From: Lotus japonicus
Lineage: Eukaryota; Streptophyta; Magnoliopsida; Fabales; Fabaceae
Assembly (NCBI RefSeq): GCF_012489685.1
Contig: NC_080042.1
Coordinates: forward strand, 28,649,158 to 28,713,157
Direction: 5' to 3'
Length of the DNA stretch: 64,000 bases
Under the pieces are notes generated by a model. That model was not told where the DNA came from. It worked only from the letters and a program-made list of their open reading frames with translations, and did not search any database. Shown in pieces: positions 22,797-34,885 of this stretch (positions within the stretch are counted from its first letter, which is position 1; each line of letters opens with the position of its first letter). A program made the position numbers and the translations under genes.

Positions 22797-23030
22797 GGTG
22801 AATAACGGGAATGGTTCACCTGTGCATATCATGGTGAATAACGGGAATGGTTCACCTTGCATTAATGATGAATAACGGGAATGGTTCATCATTCGGTGAA
22901 TAACGGGAATGGTTCACCAAGGATGAATAACGGGAATGGTTCATCCAGGATGGATTTCATCCAGGATGGATAACGGGAATGGTCCATCCATAGTGAAAAT
23001 GCTTCACTTGTGGCGAACGGGAACGCGTCA
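22797..23030 (+). repeat. type II hairpin array in the 5' LTR
   Basis: Loop TAACGGGAATGG is constant while the arms covary: GGTGAA/TTCACC (22797-22820, 22833-22856, 22895-22918), AATGATGAA/TTCATCATT (22864-22893), GGATGAA/TTCATCC (22921-22946), GGATGGA/TCCATCC (22964-22989). Two further units, AGTGAA/TTCACT and one with GCGAACGGGAACGC, close the array. Confidence 0.85.
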
Positions 23031-23967
23031 CAAATCCGGATACATATTGTGCATTTCACGCATACATTCATGCTGACTGAGATTGTGTGTTGTTTGTTTA
23101 TTGAAGCAATGTTAGAGCCATAACATGCTAGGATTGTTTATATGTATATATATCAACATATATCTATACCCCATATCACATGTTGAGTGTATATCTACTT
23201 ATTGCTGTGAGTTGACCCTAGCGCCTTGGCTTTGTTTGTATGTTTGTGTTTGGGCGGTCGGCCTGCTGCCAGATGTCGATGGCCGACTGGTGTTCGATGG
23301 TCTCTCCCTCGGGGGGGATCAGATATGAGCTTGTGGATCGGGATGCCCCCACCGCTTGGGTGATCGATGTTGTGGGTCATCGAGCGACGTACCGGGGAAG
23401 GGTCATGGAGGACCGGACTGACGAGTGTGAACATCTGACGAAAGAAGTTCTACGACGCATGGAGCTGAGCTTCAACTTGCCGTCTTCAGTTCGCCGAGGA
23501 CTCGGATGTGTGAGCAGTTATGGGTTGGTAGAGTTAGGCAGGCGTCATATTTGTGTAGAGCTCTGATTCGTTTTGCTTTTGGGACGGGGTAGGTTCCCGA
23601 CGCATGGCTTTTGTGTGGTTCTCTTATTGAGGGATCACAGTGAGTCAGTCGGACTATAGGAGTCTTTGCTTAGGCCATTTTGAGGCCGACTTTCTCCCAG
23701 TGGATTGTAATTATAACCTTTTCACTCACACTTCTGGATCTGTAACTATTTGCCTACGGGCACACTACTTTGGAGTCACTGCGAGTGCGCGTGACATGGG
23801 AGTGCAGCTGAGGCTGTACATGTGTATATATTTGTGTGTTGGTTGGGTTTTGTCTTTATTTTCTATTGCTTGATTTAAAAGGTATCAAACAAAAAAATTA
23901 CCTGTTTTCAGCGTAAAGTCTATTTTTGGTTACTAAAGTGACACCTGGAAATCGGGGTGTTACATTG

Positions 23968-23979
23968 TGGTATCAGAGC
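23968..23979 (+). promoter_or_regulatory. primer-binding site for initiator Met tRNA (Tekay-type element)
   Basis: TGGTATCAGAGC, three bases after the 5' LTR end. Same primer tRNA as the SIRE element and as the element at 39680-50296. Confidence 0.93.
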
Positions 23980-24169
23980 TTAGTCGAGTCTTTTGGGAGT
24001 CTTTGGGGATAGGTCTTCTGTGCTAGGTTGTGTGACTCTGCAAAGAGTGAAAATTGATTGTCTGCAGAGCGATTTTCGCTCTAATTGCTTGCGTTACTAC
24101 TCAATCGGATTGAGTGGTTTGTCTAGTGCTACCGTATGGTTAGTACTAATCGGACGTTCGATGGGATAT

Positions 24170-24755
24170 AGGATGGTGGATCTTAACCGGATGGCGGAGG
24201 CTACATGTGAGCATCATCAACGACTGATGGCGACAGCAATGTATCAATAAAGAGGAATGAACCGAATTGGAGCTGGGGGACCAATGAGGTCAGGTTCCCA
24301 AGGCTACAACGGAAGGAAGAGTTACCATAAGTGGGGACCATATCAGCGTTCCGAGGGAAGAAATCTTATCTCAAGAGAGTACAAACCGACGACTGCTGAT
24401 ACTGGGGGGGAAGCCAGTTGGTGACAAAGGAGTGACATGTACTCGTTGCAGAAAGTTTGGGCATTTTGCTAACAAATGCTCAGTGATTGGACGGAGATGC
24501 TTCAAGTGTAACCGAGAGGGGCATCTAGCTGTGAACTGCAAGACCAAAGAAAGTCTATGCTTCAATTGCAACCAACCGGGACATTTCTCCCAAGATTGCA
24601 AGGCACTCAGGGGCGAATCATCAGGGAATGTTGGGAAAGGAAAACAACTTGCTACAGAGGAAAGGATTCATATCAAGGGAGGAGCAAGAGTTGAGGAGTC
24701 GAACGAGGAAGAACGTGGGAACGATGGTAATATTTTAACTGTTCTCGTATTCTAG
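24170..24755 (+). pseudogene. gag remnant with three CCHC knuckles, capsid domain deleted
   Basis: A start at 24176 (MVDLNRMAEATCEHHQRL) matches the N-terminus of chromovirus gag, but the frame stops at 24248-24250 and the sequence jumps to the linker that normally follows the capsid (GPMRSGSQGYNGRK). The related gag at 46328-45204 shows that some 180 residues of capsid are missing here. Three zinc knuckles remain in one open frame (24432-24755): CTRCRKFGHFANKC, CFKCNREGHLAVNC, CFNCNQPGHFSQDC. Without capsid this copy cannot form particles, although it could still provide an RNA that is packaged by others. Confidence 0.85.
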
Positions 24756-25029
24756 AATAACTTACTCTTTTATATTCAAGCGAGTGTGACGCGCCTAACT
24801 TGTATTTACTACTTAGACTATGATCCTATGATTATTATCCCTAGTAGGACCTTATTCGAAGTTGCTCGTGATTTAACTATAGAGGTTACACGAGATCTAG
24901 AATAGCACGCGGAGCTAGGGAGTTGTTTTACCGAGGCGTTGATAAGGAAGCTAGGATCTCAGGGAAATTCCTTATGGGTACGAATCGTAGGATTTTAGGG
25001 CGTTTAGTTTTGAAGCGGAGTCGTTAGAG
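24756..25029 (+). other. decayed protease region of the Tekay-type element
   Basis: Lies between the knuckles and RT, where protease is expected. Short traces such as YDPMIIIPSRTLFEVARD suggest old coding sequence, but no DSG/DTG motif is visible. Confidence 0.4.
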
Positions 25030-25755
25030 GATCTTTCGGCAAAAGGGATTCATTCGACCGAGTGTTTCACCGTGGGGAGCGCCAGTGTTGTTAGTCAAGA
25101 AGAAGGACGGAAGGTCGAGATCGTGGGTGGATTATCGACAATTGAACAAGGCGACGATCAAGAACAGATACCCGTTGCCGAGGATAGATGATTTGATGGA
25201 CCAACTACGAGGGGCTACCGTATTTTCCAAGATAGATTTGAGGTCAGGCTATCGTCGGATCAGAGTGAAGATTGAGGATATACCGAAGACTGCTTTCAGG
25301 ACACGTTAAGGACACTACGAGTACCTAGTGATGCCGTTTGGAGTGACGAATGTACTTGCTGTTTTCATGGATTACATGAACAGCATCTTTCAGGAGTTCT
25401 TAGATCGGCGTGTGGTGGTGTTTATTGAGGACATATTGATCTATTCGAAGGACGCGAATAAACATGAAGGACATTTGCGCCAAGTTTTACAATTGTTGAG
25501 AGAGAAAAAGCTGTATGAGAACCCTTCCAAGTGTGAATTCTGGCTGGAGGAAGTCAATTTCTTAGGCCATGCTATCTCGAAGGAGGGCATAGCTGTGGAT
25601 CCAGCGAAAGTGGAGACTGTTTTGGCTTGGGAGCAACCGAAGATGGTGACAGAGATCAGAAGTTCTGTGGATTTAGCTGGATATTATAGACGCTTCATTG
25701 AGGGATTTGCCAAGATTGTTGGACCTTTGACTCAATTGACGAGGAAGGATTAATC
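25030..25755 (+). pseudogene. gypsy reverse transcriptase fragment, catalytic Asp changed
   Basis: One frame from about 25037 ([14 protein letters not shown]) to the stop at 25751-25753. RT landmarks are [42 protein letters not shown] (first catalytic Asp), LVMPFG and [10 protein letters not shown]. The catalytic box normally written F-I-D-D is FIED here, so the first Asp of the pair is Glu. A TAA at 25307-25309 interrupts the frame. The sequence ends at LTQLTRKD, the RT/RNase H border; no RNase H follows in frame. Confidence 0.92.
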
Positions 25756-27947
25756 TTTTACATGGATTGAGGGTGTGTGGTTCCGTAGCAGAATCGTTAG
25801 GAACTTGATATCAGGATATTTGTGGTTACTGGATGTCAGGAACTCATTGTCTGTTCCAGTGGGTTTTTCTAAATTTCCACCTTCGATGTATTAGGCCTGA
25901 TCAACCTAATATTGAGGGGGTGATATTCGGAATCACAGCTGATAATGGACCTTGATAGAAGGATGTGTAAGATGAATTTGAATTGATTGAGGATTAGTCG
26001 GATTTGGGAGGAAAGTTCGTGTTAAGCATTTGATTGTACAAGATTAAGATTTGAACCTTTGGAAGTTGATGATTTTCGTATAGACATTGATTGGTTAGTT
26101 CGTGTGATTACTCCAAGTAGAGGTAGACTAAGCCAATAGAATTGATGTTGGAAAATCTTTAAGTATTTTCTCGGAAGTTATGAAGTCATAGGTTATGTGA
26201 TTTCTGACGTGGGATTATTAGAGATTAGATAGGTTGGATTTAATATCCGGTTATAGATGATTGTTTGATGGTAGCGAGATTGAGAAGAATTAACTCTGAA
26301 CTAGATTGTTATAGTCGAGTTCGAGGAATAAGTTTTGCTAAGCGTTGGATTAATATGTGGAGACATTATAGTCTTAAGAGATGAATTTTCGCTTGAAAAG
26401 TGTTGAATTAATGATTAAGTTGGAGAAAGAAAGTTTTAGCATAAGTTGAATACTTGAGGTTGGTGATATGGATTCCAAGGAAATATGCTGAGATTACTAA
26501 GTGAGATTTACTAAGTTGGATTGAAATCTTAGGGTTAAGATTGAATCTTGAGAGCCGAGAATCACGTACGAGTAGGAGATCTTATGGTTGTAGGTGTGAC
26601 AATAGGAGTTGAATCTTAGAAGATTGAAGACCTGAAGGTGAGTTTCGGGTTAAGACCATTGAGGTGTAGTATAAGAGAGATCTTGAAGTAAATGAATCTT
26701 GGGTTGTGTAGGGTCATAAGGTTGGTTATAAGTTGGTGATCGATTGATGTTGATCATGAGGTTGCAGACATAATGAGCCATGTGATAAGATTTGAATGAT
26801 GTTAGCATAATAAGTTATGATTATGGATAGCAGGATCAAGTGGTGAGTGTGGAAGCATGACGACACTTATCAGGTCGTTTAGGTAAGTGAAGGAGTTATA
26901 GTTTTAAGGAACGGATATTCATTTAAGAAGTATTGAAGGATTAAATGTTATTAGAGGACCAAACTTGGTGAAGGTGTAGGTTTTAAATCTATGAATGTCT
27001 GTCTAAGGTGTAGGACTCGAAGTTTGTCAGAATTTGATTGAGAGATTAAGAAGTTGATTGACGAGATGGTGATTGAGTCACAGAAAGGAAGGTGTTAGTA
27101 TTAAGATGAATACCTGAGGTTGTTATATTTTGACGAGTTTCGTAGAGTATAAGAGTCAATGGGACTTTGTTATGGATTTTGATAATGCATATTACGAGTA
27201 ACAAGTGAATTTTACTAAAGTTGAATGAGAATCCTAGGGCTAAGGTTGACCTAGTGAGCTGAGATTCATGTACACATAAGAGATTTAGTGGTGTTAGCGG
27301 TTACGATAAGAGTTAAATCTCAGAATGTTGAAGGATCGGAAGATGTAATGGCTAGTTAAGTCCCTTGAGGTATAGTTATGATGTAATCTACTAGAGGATA
27401 AGTCTCGATTTATGCGAAGTGTTAGGGATTTCAGTAAGTGTAAATAGGTTTGAGTGAGGGAAGTTCTAAGGAAGAAGACGATAATAATGGATTGTTAGAT
27501 ATTAAGAAGAGGATTATCTTATAAGTTGTTGGTAACTTGATGTTGAAAGGGATAAGATTAGTGAAGGACAAGAAATAAGGACATAAGTCGATTTTTAATT
27601 CGAATGGTGACTAAGTAGGAGATTGATTTCATTGTGCGAGTGATGATAGTTACGAAGTTGGATGTGACGTTAATGGACTATTAGATTCCAACGCAATGTT
27701 TCGTCTAAGAGTTATCGAACGAACAAGTGATGGACTGTAGATGAAGATCACGAGGACAAGTTGAGTATCTACTTTATGATGACAGAGAGGCACTGAGTTT
27801 AAGAAGAATTCCGGACGACCGAAAGTAAAGAAGTAAGTGGCTAAGGTTGTGCGACTGCACGGAATGCCAACCGGTATCATTTCAAGCAGAGGTCCGACGC
27901 AAGTAATCGAGTCAGACGACATGAGGTTGAATGATGTTTTGTCTTTT
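25756..27947 (+). other. decayed pol region without open frames
   Basis: About 2.2 kb where RNase H and integrase should be. Only traces of the old sequence remain: for example the stretch around 25850-25920 (TTTCCACCTTCGATGTATTA) also occurs in reverse at about 44815-44845 in the other Tekay-type element, so both share the same decayed middle. This indicates a family of non-autonomous copies rather than two independent decays. Confidence 0.6.
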
Positions 27948-28109
27948 GAGACGCCGATAGTTAGCAGTGGGGATAGAAGAGTGAAACAGTTAAGGGGAAG
28001 GCAGATTGCTTAAGTAAAGATTTTGAGGAACAATGACACAGGCACTACTACATGGGAATTGGAAGATAAGATCAAGGAACTGTATTCCGAACTTTTTGCA
28101 GAGCTCTGA
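27948..28109 (+). pseudogene. chromodomain-like C-terminus of pol
   Basis: The frame ending at TGA 28107-28109 reads ... RVKQLRGRQIA, stop, VKILRNNDTG, TTTWELEDKIKELY, SELFAEL. This is the end of a Tekay/Del chromodomain (basic patch, VKV-W-type strand, then T-WE-E-D helix). Chromodomains steer integration to marked chromatin. One nonsense codon lies in the middle. It identifies the element as a chromovirus although integrase is gone. Confidence 0.7.
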
Positions 28110-28134
28110 GTTTCGAGGACGAAACTTTCTTTTT

Positions 28135-28146
28135 GGAGGGGAGTAT
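28135..28146 (+). promoter_or_regulatory. polypurine tract of the Tekay-type element
   Basis: GGAGGGGAGTAT directly before the 3' LTR start TGTAAG at 28147; the preceding GAGGACGAAACTTTC is typical of chromoviruses. It primes plus-strand synthesis. Confidence 0.85.
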
Positions 28147-31100
28147 TGTAAGACCTGGATTTTCAGAACAAGCTAGTTTCCGACTCACGCGTAGAATCAG
28201 TGTAAGCGTGACAGGAGTTTGACATTTGAGAAAGATTAATGAAGAAGAAAGTTCAGGTATTGCTTGGGGAATGTTGCGTAGTTGTTTTCGGAGTTAGTGC
28301 GAGTCGTCTGCACACTTGCCTTAGGGCGAGCGTGTCCAGAATAGGCTATTTCGCTCTTAAAGCAACGTTTTAAGTGAGATTTCGAACTCTCGGAAAATTT
28401 AAAGATTCTCTTTATTTTTCCATCGACCAGCGTTTCATTTCGGAACTCTGGACTGTACGCACGATAGGTTTCACTTTTCGGATGTCCGCCGACGCTAATT
28501 TCTTTGCTTCGAAACCCTATTTTCGAGCAATGGATGAATACTTTTTCTATTCGGGACTTCTAACGAAGATTCCGTCCGCGTTGCCAGACTTGTTTCGACG
28601 TTTCCAATCTTTCTTCAGTTGGAAGTTTTGTCGTTTGAGCATCACAGCAAAAAGTAGTTTTTCGGGGCAGATTAACCGACACCGCTTTTGAGTTTTTCGA
28701 TATCGTTTTTCCCAAATCCTAGATATTTGTTTTGAGTTCTGGAATTCCGACGCCAGAATCTCTCTTAGAATTTCTCGGTGATCGTGCTGCAAAAATCGGA
28801 ATCGCGAAATTTTCATTTTCCCGCGATTTCACCCGCCTATAAATAGCGCGAAAAAGCAAAATCCTCTCATTTTCTTTCCATTTGTGGCTGATTTCGTGGG
28901 GAGCAAGGGGGGAGGGGATTTCCGCGAAAACTTGACCAATCTTCGTGCAGTTCGTCCCTACTTCTAGGTATCGAGGTAACTATCATGAATCCTGCCTCTG
29001 ATTTCTGTTTCTGCTGAGTTTCTGAAGTCGTTTCTGTGCTCTAAGTTTTGAGCTTTTTCTAAAATTGTCCGATTTCTCTGATTTCTCGCTTGGGTTATGT
29101 TCCTTATGTTCCCCTGAGTCTAAAACCTCTGTCAGTAAACTCTGATTGCGATTCAGTTGCCCAGGATCTGAAAAATTGACTCAAAACTCTTTTTGTCTCA
29201 CATTTCGAAACTTTATTGTCGTAAAGCTATAATCTGACTTCGTGCCTTTAGGATTTTTTGTCACGGATATCATGAGGATCGTTGCTGTCAAATTTGTTTT
29301 CAGAACTGATAACTTTGAAGTTTTGAGCCTTTATTTTGGACCAAAATGCCCCTGCGTAGTCGTATTTCGGCCCGATTGTCCGAAAATTGTTCTGACAGTT
29401 TCTTTGCCTTAGTTTTACCCTAAAACTACCTTGTAAACTGATTTGATCGAAGAAAAAGAGCCGAAGCCCTTTTCTCCTTTTGGCCGTGGGTTTTTCCTAA
29501 GGGGAGGGGAGTTTTTCGTTTTCGAAAACTTGTCCTTTCGTACCCGTTTGTCGTATTCTGAAGCTTTGATGCTTTGTCTATCGTTTATGTATTGTTTTGC
29601 GATCAAACTAATCGATTTTGTGTGGATTCTGCTTTGTTTTTCCTCCGAGGTTCAGTTGAAGGAACTTTGGAAGTTTCAAGGCATTCCTGTGAAGGAGATT
29701 TGATTTGCGAAGCTGGATCAGCTCGAGGTTAGGGCAACTTACTATATATTAGCTATGACTGCATGATAGGCGTCGATAAATTCGACTTATGTTTTATCTG
29801 ATGTTGTTTTTGATGATGAGTTGATGTTATGATGCTTTTCCATACTTGTGATGTTGTGCTTTTGTTGGATTGAGCGTTTTGACGCAATTTCGGAGTGGAG
29901 ATTCATTGATCTGGTGATCTTTGATATTTCGGGTTGGATGAACAACCCTAGGCAAGTCCAAATGTGGGGTTTGAGACTTAGCCATATGTTGGAATTCTTA
30001 GACTTTCCCCGGGAAATGTATTTTGGGTGGTTGATCTTTGAAAACTTAGAATGATAGAGCTTTGAAAAACTAAAGACTTGGGAAACTTAGACTTTGAGAA
30101 ATAAACTCATAACTTGACTAATTCGAATTGAAACAATTTTTATTAACGTTTAAGCATAGGAGAACTGAAGGGGAAAATATTTACGAAAGACGGGGAAAAG
30201 TCGACTTTGTTGTGGGTTTGGAGAGTTATCGGAATTGGGGGAAGCCACTAAGGTGAGCTATGGTGATGATTGAAAGTCACCGAGTACTCTAGTACTCTTG
30301 GGGAGTGTTGTGGAGCCGTGTTGTATTGACCGACACCTAGTGCTCTTGTTGTTTGGGCTGTGTTGTATTGACCGACACTAGACCCTTGTGTATTCTGTGG
30401 GTGGAGTTGTGTTGTATTGACCGACACTTACTCCGAGTTGTGTTGTATTGACCGACACTAACTCATGGGTTTGTTGAGATTGGGTTGTGAGCTAAACACT
30501 TTCGTGGTAAGGACGATTCGTTGTTTGGCTAACCACGTTGCATTCAATCGGGTGAATAACGGGAATGGTTCACCTGTGCATATCATGGTGAATAACGGGA
30601 ATGGTTCACCTTGCATTAATGATGAATAACGGGAATGGTTCATCATTCGGTGAATAACGGGAATGGTTCACCAAGGATGAATAACGGGAATGGTTCATCC
30701 AGGATGGATTTCATCCAGGATGGATAACGGGAATGGTCCATCCATAGTGAAAATGCTTCACTTGTGGCGAACGGGAACGCGTCACAAATCCGGATACATA
30801 TTGTGCATTTCACGCATACATTCATGCTGACTGAGATTGTGTGTTGTTTGTTTATTGAAGCAATGTTAGAGCCATAACATGCTAGGATTGTTTATATGTA
30901 TATATATCAACATATATCTATACCCCATATCACATGTTGAGTGTATATCTACTTATTGCTGTGAGTTGACCCTAGCGCCTTGGCTTTGTTTGTATGTTTG
31001 TGTTTGGGCGGTCGGCCTGCTGCCAGATGTCGATGGCCGACTGGTGTTCGATGGTCTCTCCCTCGGGGGGGATCAGATATGAGCTTGTGGATCGGGATGC

Positions 31101-31718
31101 CCCCACCGCTTGGGTGATCGATGTTGTGGGTCATCGAGCGACGTACCGGGGAAGGGTCATGGAGGACCGGACTGACGAGTGTGAACATCTGACGAAAGAA
31201 GTTCTACGACGCATGGAGCTGAGCTTCAACTTGCCGTCTTCAGTTCGCCGAGGACTCGGATGTGTGAGCAGTTATGGGTTGGTAGAGTTAGGCAGGCGTC
31301 ATATTTGTGTAGAGCTCTGATTCGTTTTGCTTTTGGGACGGGGTAGGTTCCCGACGCATGGCTTTTGTGTGGTTCTCTTATTGAGGGATCACAGTGAGTC
31401 AGTCGGACTATAGGAGTCTTTGCTTAGGCCATTTTGAGGCCGACTTTCTCCCAGTGGATTGTAATTATAACCTTTTCACTCACACTTCTGGATCTGTAAC
31501 TATTTGCCTACGGGCACACTACTTTGGAGTCACTGCGAGTGCGCGTGACATGGGAGTGCAGCTGAGGCTGTACATGTGTATATATTTGTGTGTTGGTTGG
31601 GTTTTGTCTTTATTTTCTATTGCTTGATTTAAAAGGTATCAAACAAAAAAATTACCTGTTTTCAGCGTAAAGTCTATTTTTGGTTACTAAAGTGACACCT
31701 GGAAATCGGGGTGTTACA
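28147..31718 (+). repeat. 3' LTR (3572 bp) of the Tekay-type element
   Basis: Same sequence as the 5' LTR by eye, apart from one T fewer in a T run near 29255. TATA box at 28838-28845; hairpin arrays at about 30314-30465 (type I) and 30551-30785 (type II). Confidence 0.95.
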
Positions 31719-31723
31719 CGTAC

Positions 31724-32031
31724 AGTCCAGGGTTCCGAAATGAAATGATGGTCGAAGGAAAAATAAAGAGAATCTTTAAATTTTCCAAGGATTCGAAATC
31801 TCACTTAATACGTTGCTCTAAAAGCGTAATAGCCTATTCTGGACACGCTCGCTATAAGGCAGGTGTGCAGACGACTCGCACTAATTCCTACAGCGACTAC
31901 GCAACATTCCTCAAGCAATTCCTAAACTTTCTTCTTCATTAATCTTTCTCAAACAGCAAACTCCTGTCACGCTTACATTGATTCTACGCGTGAGTCGGAA
32001 ATTAACTTGCTCTGTAAATCCAGGTCTTACA
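31724..32031 (-). repeat. solo LTR, right part (continues 17096-20391)
   Basis: Completes the LTR opened at 17096: it ends GGTCTTACA (sense start TGTAAGACC) and is followed by the target duplication GTAAG. Confidence 0.93.
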
Positions 32032-32036
32032 GTAAG

Positions 32037-32119
32037 CAGAGCTTCAAAGGCAACCAATGTATATCATGATATGAAGACTACTATGACAAGAGAGAGGCAT
32101 GAAGATATGAGCTCAATAG
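32037..32119. other. host sequence between two LTR insertions
   Basis: Short continuation of the unrecognised sequence that ends at 17095. It precedes the SIRE-like LTR at 32120; no primer site lies here, which shows that LTR is not the 5' LTR of an element extending left. Confidence 0.6.
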
Positions 32120-32572
32120 TGAAGGTGTGAAAAACACTAGAAAGGGGGGGTTTGAATAGGGTTTTATAAGTTTAAAGCTTTCCCTCTAAGATTTTGGTAA
32201 ATCTTGTCGGTAAAACAATCACAAGGTGCTAGAGATAAGGAATAGAAAAAAGCACACAAAGATTTTATTCTGGTTCACTTGATGAATCACTCAAGCTAAT
32301 CCATTCCACTCGTTAAGGTGATTTCTTCCTTCTTAGAATGAAGACAATCCACTATTCAAAGATTGTTACAACTGCACTAGCACACCTTGCTCAGTGACTA
32401 ACAAATCTAAGAACTAGCAAAGACAACTTTGTCTTAGTCTTCTCAAGAATACTAACCTCATTGGTCTCTCAAGGAACAACAAACAAAGTTTGTAAAAGGT
32501 TTGGTTTACAAAGAGATGCTTCTAAAACAAGCAGAAGTAAACACTATAAGAACAATGAAGAAATATTGCTAA
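32120..32572 (-). repeat. SIRE-like LTR, piece 1 of 3
   Basis: Homologous to the LTR at 6651 (shared AGAAAGGGGGGTTTGAATA and AGGTGATTTCTTCCTTCTTA), but clearly diverged. Sense 3' end at 32120. It is split here by a solo LTR inserted at GCTAA and resumes at 36894. No primer site on the left means it is a solo LTR or a 3' LTR. Confidence 0.88.
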
Positions 32573-34885
32573 TGTAAGACCCAAGTTTTTAAGCTTAGAA
32601 TAAGTGGAAGAGATTTCCATTCACGATTAGGTTTGACGTATTGAGAAGGGAAACCTGAACAAAAGTTTATTAAAGGAAATATATTTATGAAGGAGAAAGT
32701 TCAGGAAAAGTCAAAGGATTTTATCGAAGTCGATTTAAGTTATAGCACGATCGTTATACGCTTAACCTAGGTCAGAAACCCTAGTATATAGCTAATTTTC
32801 ACTTTTAGGCACGACGGAAGTTAATTCCAAAAATCTTCAGAGAAATGTTAGAACTTCTCTTTTTCCATATATCACAACCGTTTCGAGGGGAAACTCTAGG
32901 ATCTACGCACGTCCGATTCCAATCATCGGAAGTTTGCCGAAACCGAAACCCTGGTATTTCAAAACCCTAGAATTTCTCGACAATGAAGACTTTTTCTATT
33001 CAGAGCTTCAAATGAATATTCCACACGCGTACACCTATTTCTCTTGATGATTTCAATCTTTCTTCCGAAGGAAGTTTTCTATTCCGACATTCGATGCAAA
33101 AAGCAACTTATCGGGTAAAATAGTTTTACACCGACTATGCATTTGTTGCCAAAAATATAAGGAGACCTCATTTTAGTTTTGGAATTCTTTCGCCAAAACA
33201 TATCTTAGAATTCATGAAGAATGACGCCGGAAAAATCAGATTCGCGAAACTTTCATTTCGCCGCGAATTTCCATCTTCTACATATAGCAAGAAAGGTGAG
33301 AAAATTTACAAGAACTCCTCCATTTCTCTCCCAAACCCGCGAGCTCCATTGAAGAGGAAGGAAGAAGAGTTTTCTTCATCTCTTGCTTGATCGTTGATTA
33401 ATCAGTTGCTGCTTCAAGGTTTCGAGGTATAGTCGCTAATCCTTACCTCTGATCGCTTTTTCCATAGCTTTTCTGTAGAGTTTTCTGAGCGGATAGTTTA
33501 TGGGTTTTTGCAAAACTATCCTGAATCTTTCATTTCTGATTCTAAACCTCTTCTATATGTGCCCAAGATCACTTCTGCCGGATTAGATTTTCCGTTATGT
33601 CGCCGGAATTCCGCCGGAATCAATTTTAGCCTTAAATACCCATTTTTGAAGTTTTTGAGGTAAAGCTTCAACCTTTAGGCTAAAAACTATCGCCTTAGCT
33701 TAGTGCTAGTAGGATTAGTTGTCATAAACGTCGTTGGTGACGTCCCTGCAAAATTTTATTTTTGGGATTTCAGTTTTTAAATTTCTAAGTTAAAAATCAT
33801 GACCAAAATACCCCTGCGACAGTTTTTGATGCGATAATTTTTCCGAGTTCAGAATACCCTTAGTTACGGCTTATGAAAGCATAGGAACCAAGTTTGATCG
33901 AAGAAAAATCGAGCCCCATAATTACCTAAAGTGGCCGAGCCCTATTAAGGGGGAGGAGGAAAATTTCCTTTTCCGAAAACTTGTCTTTCGCGCTAGATTA
34001 TCGTACCTTAGAGTATAGATTACTTCGTGTAACCTTAGTAAGTATCGATAGCTTAGTTCTCGATAGATTCTGATAGTATTTCTGTGACTTTGCGTTAAAG
34101 GAACTTTTGAGGAATTTCCTGAGGAGCAACGCTTTGCTTGTGAGGAAGAGTTAGAAGATAATCCTGGAGAATCTGCAGGTGAGGGCTTCTCACTGAATCT
34201 CTAGTTAATGCTTAGGGTCGATGTTTCGACATTGTTTACTGTTTATGCACTGGAATTGTGTGTGATTGGAAAATGTGTTCTGAGGCTTCGGCTGACAATG
34301 TAGATGATTCATCTACTGAATGTTTTTGAGATTGTCTTACATGCTATGTGCTATGTGGGTAATCTAGGATGTGTGGTGCATGCTTTATATGCTAAGTGCT
34401 AAGTGTTTATGATGCGATTTATTGATATATGACATGTTGTTGATTGTGATGATTTAAATATGCTCTGTACTGGAATCTGAGATTCTGAATGGTGAGATTA
34501 GCGGGCAGGTCATGCCGATTTTATTTTGAGAGTTTTGAGAAAGTTTGATAGGACGAACGAGGTTCGGGCCTTAATCTTGTTTAGTGGATCGAGACATCCT
34601 TTGGAAGCGACTTGGGATTGGGAGATCCTGCAAATGTATAAGACTTACGATAAGACAAAATGGAATCTATTTTATAAAGAAAATTCATAAGACCTTAAAT
34701 AACCTCAAAATCTTTAAGTAATGATAACAACCTCGAAGGAAGGCATTGGAAGTCAAATCATGGTTTTGGAAAAGCGAGGAGTGTCGTCGGATCCAAGTGT
34801 TGAGGAGTTTGGTAAGTTCTGAGTATGTTGGTACTTCTTCGCTCGTTGAGCAGTTTGTTAGTCATCCAAGGGATGAGCCGAGAAG

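Larger units (their letters stand above)
20392..23964 (+). repeat. 5' LTR (3573 bp) of the Tekay-type element
   Basis: TGTAAGACCTGG ... GGGGTGTTACA. A TATA box (TATAAATA, 21083-21090) divides a U3 of about 690 bp from a very long transcribed part. That part holds both hairpin arrays (type I 22559-22710, type II 22797-23030), a TA-rich stretch near 23139-23165 and the conserved GGGCGGTCGGCCTGC block (about 23250-23265) with a 108-codon open frame (23240-23566). Confidence 0.95.
20392..31718 (+). mobile_element. young but coding-dead Tekay-type chromovirus
   Basis: Complete LTR-to-LTR Ty3/gypsy element: 5' LTR 20392-23964, initiator-Met primer site 23968-23979, gag and pol remnants, chromodomain remnant, purine tract 28135-28146, 3' LTR 28147-31718. 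The target duplication CGTAC is at 20387-20391 and 31719-31723, inside the older solo LTR. By eye the two LTRs differ by one T in a run (7 T at 21499-21506, 6 T in the 3' copy). In contrast the internal region lacks most of gag and pol and has stops, so it must have been mobilised by proteins from another copy. Confidence 0.95.

Noticed and set aside
23968..23979. tRNA gene fragments at the TGGTATCAGAGC sites
   Set aside because: They are 12-nt primer-binding sites complementary to a tRNA end, next to LTR borders; no cloverleaf is present.
32120..32572. Left end of a second complete SIRE element
   Set aside because: No primer site follows the LTR end on the left, and no copia gag or pol lies to the right within the three LTR pieces; only LTR sequence is present.
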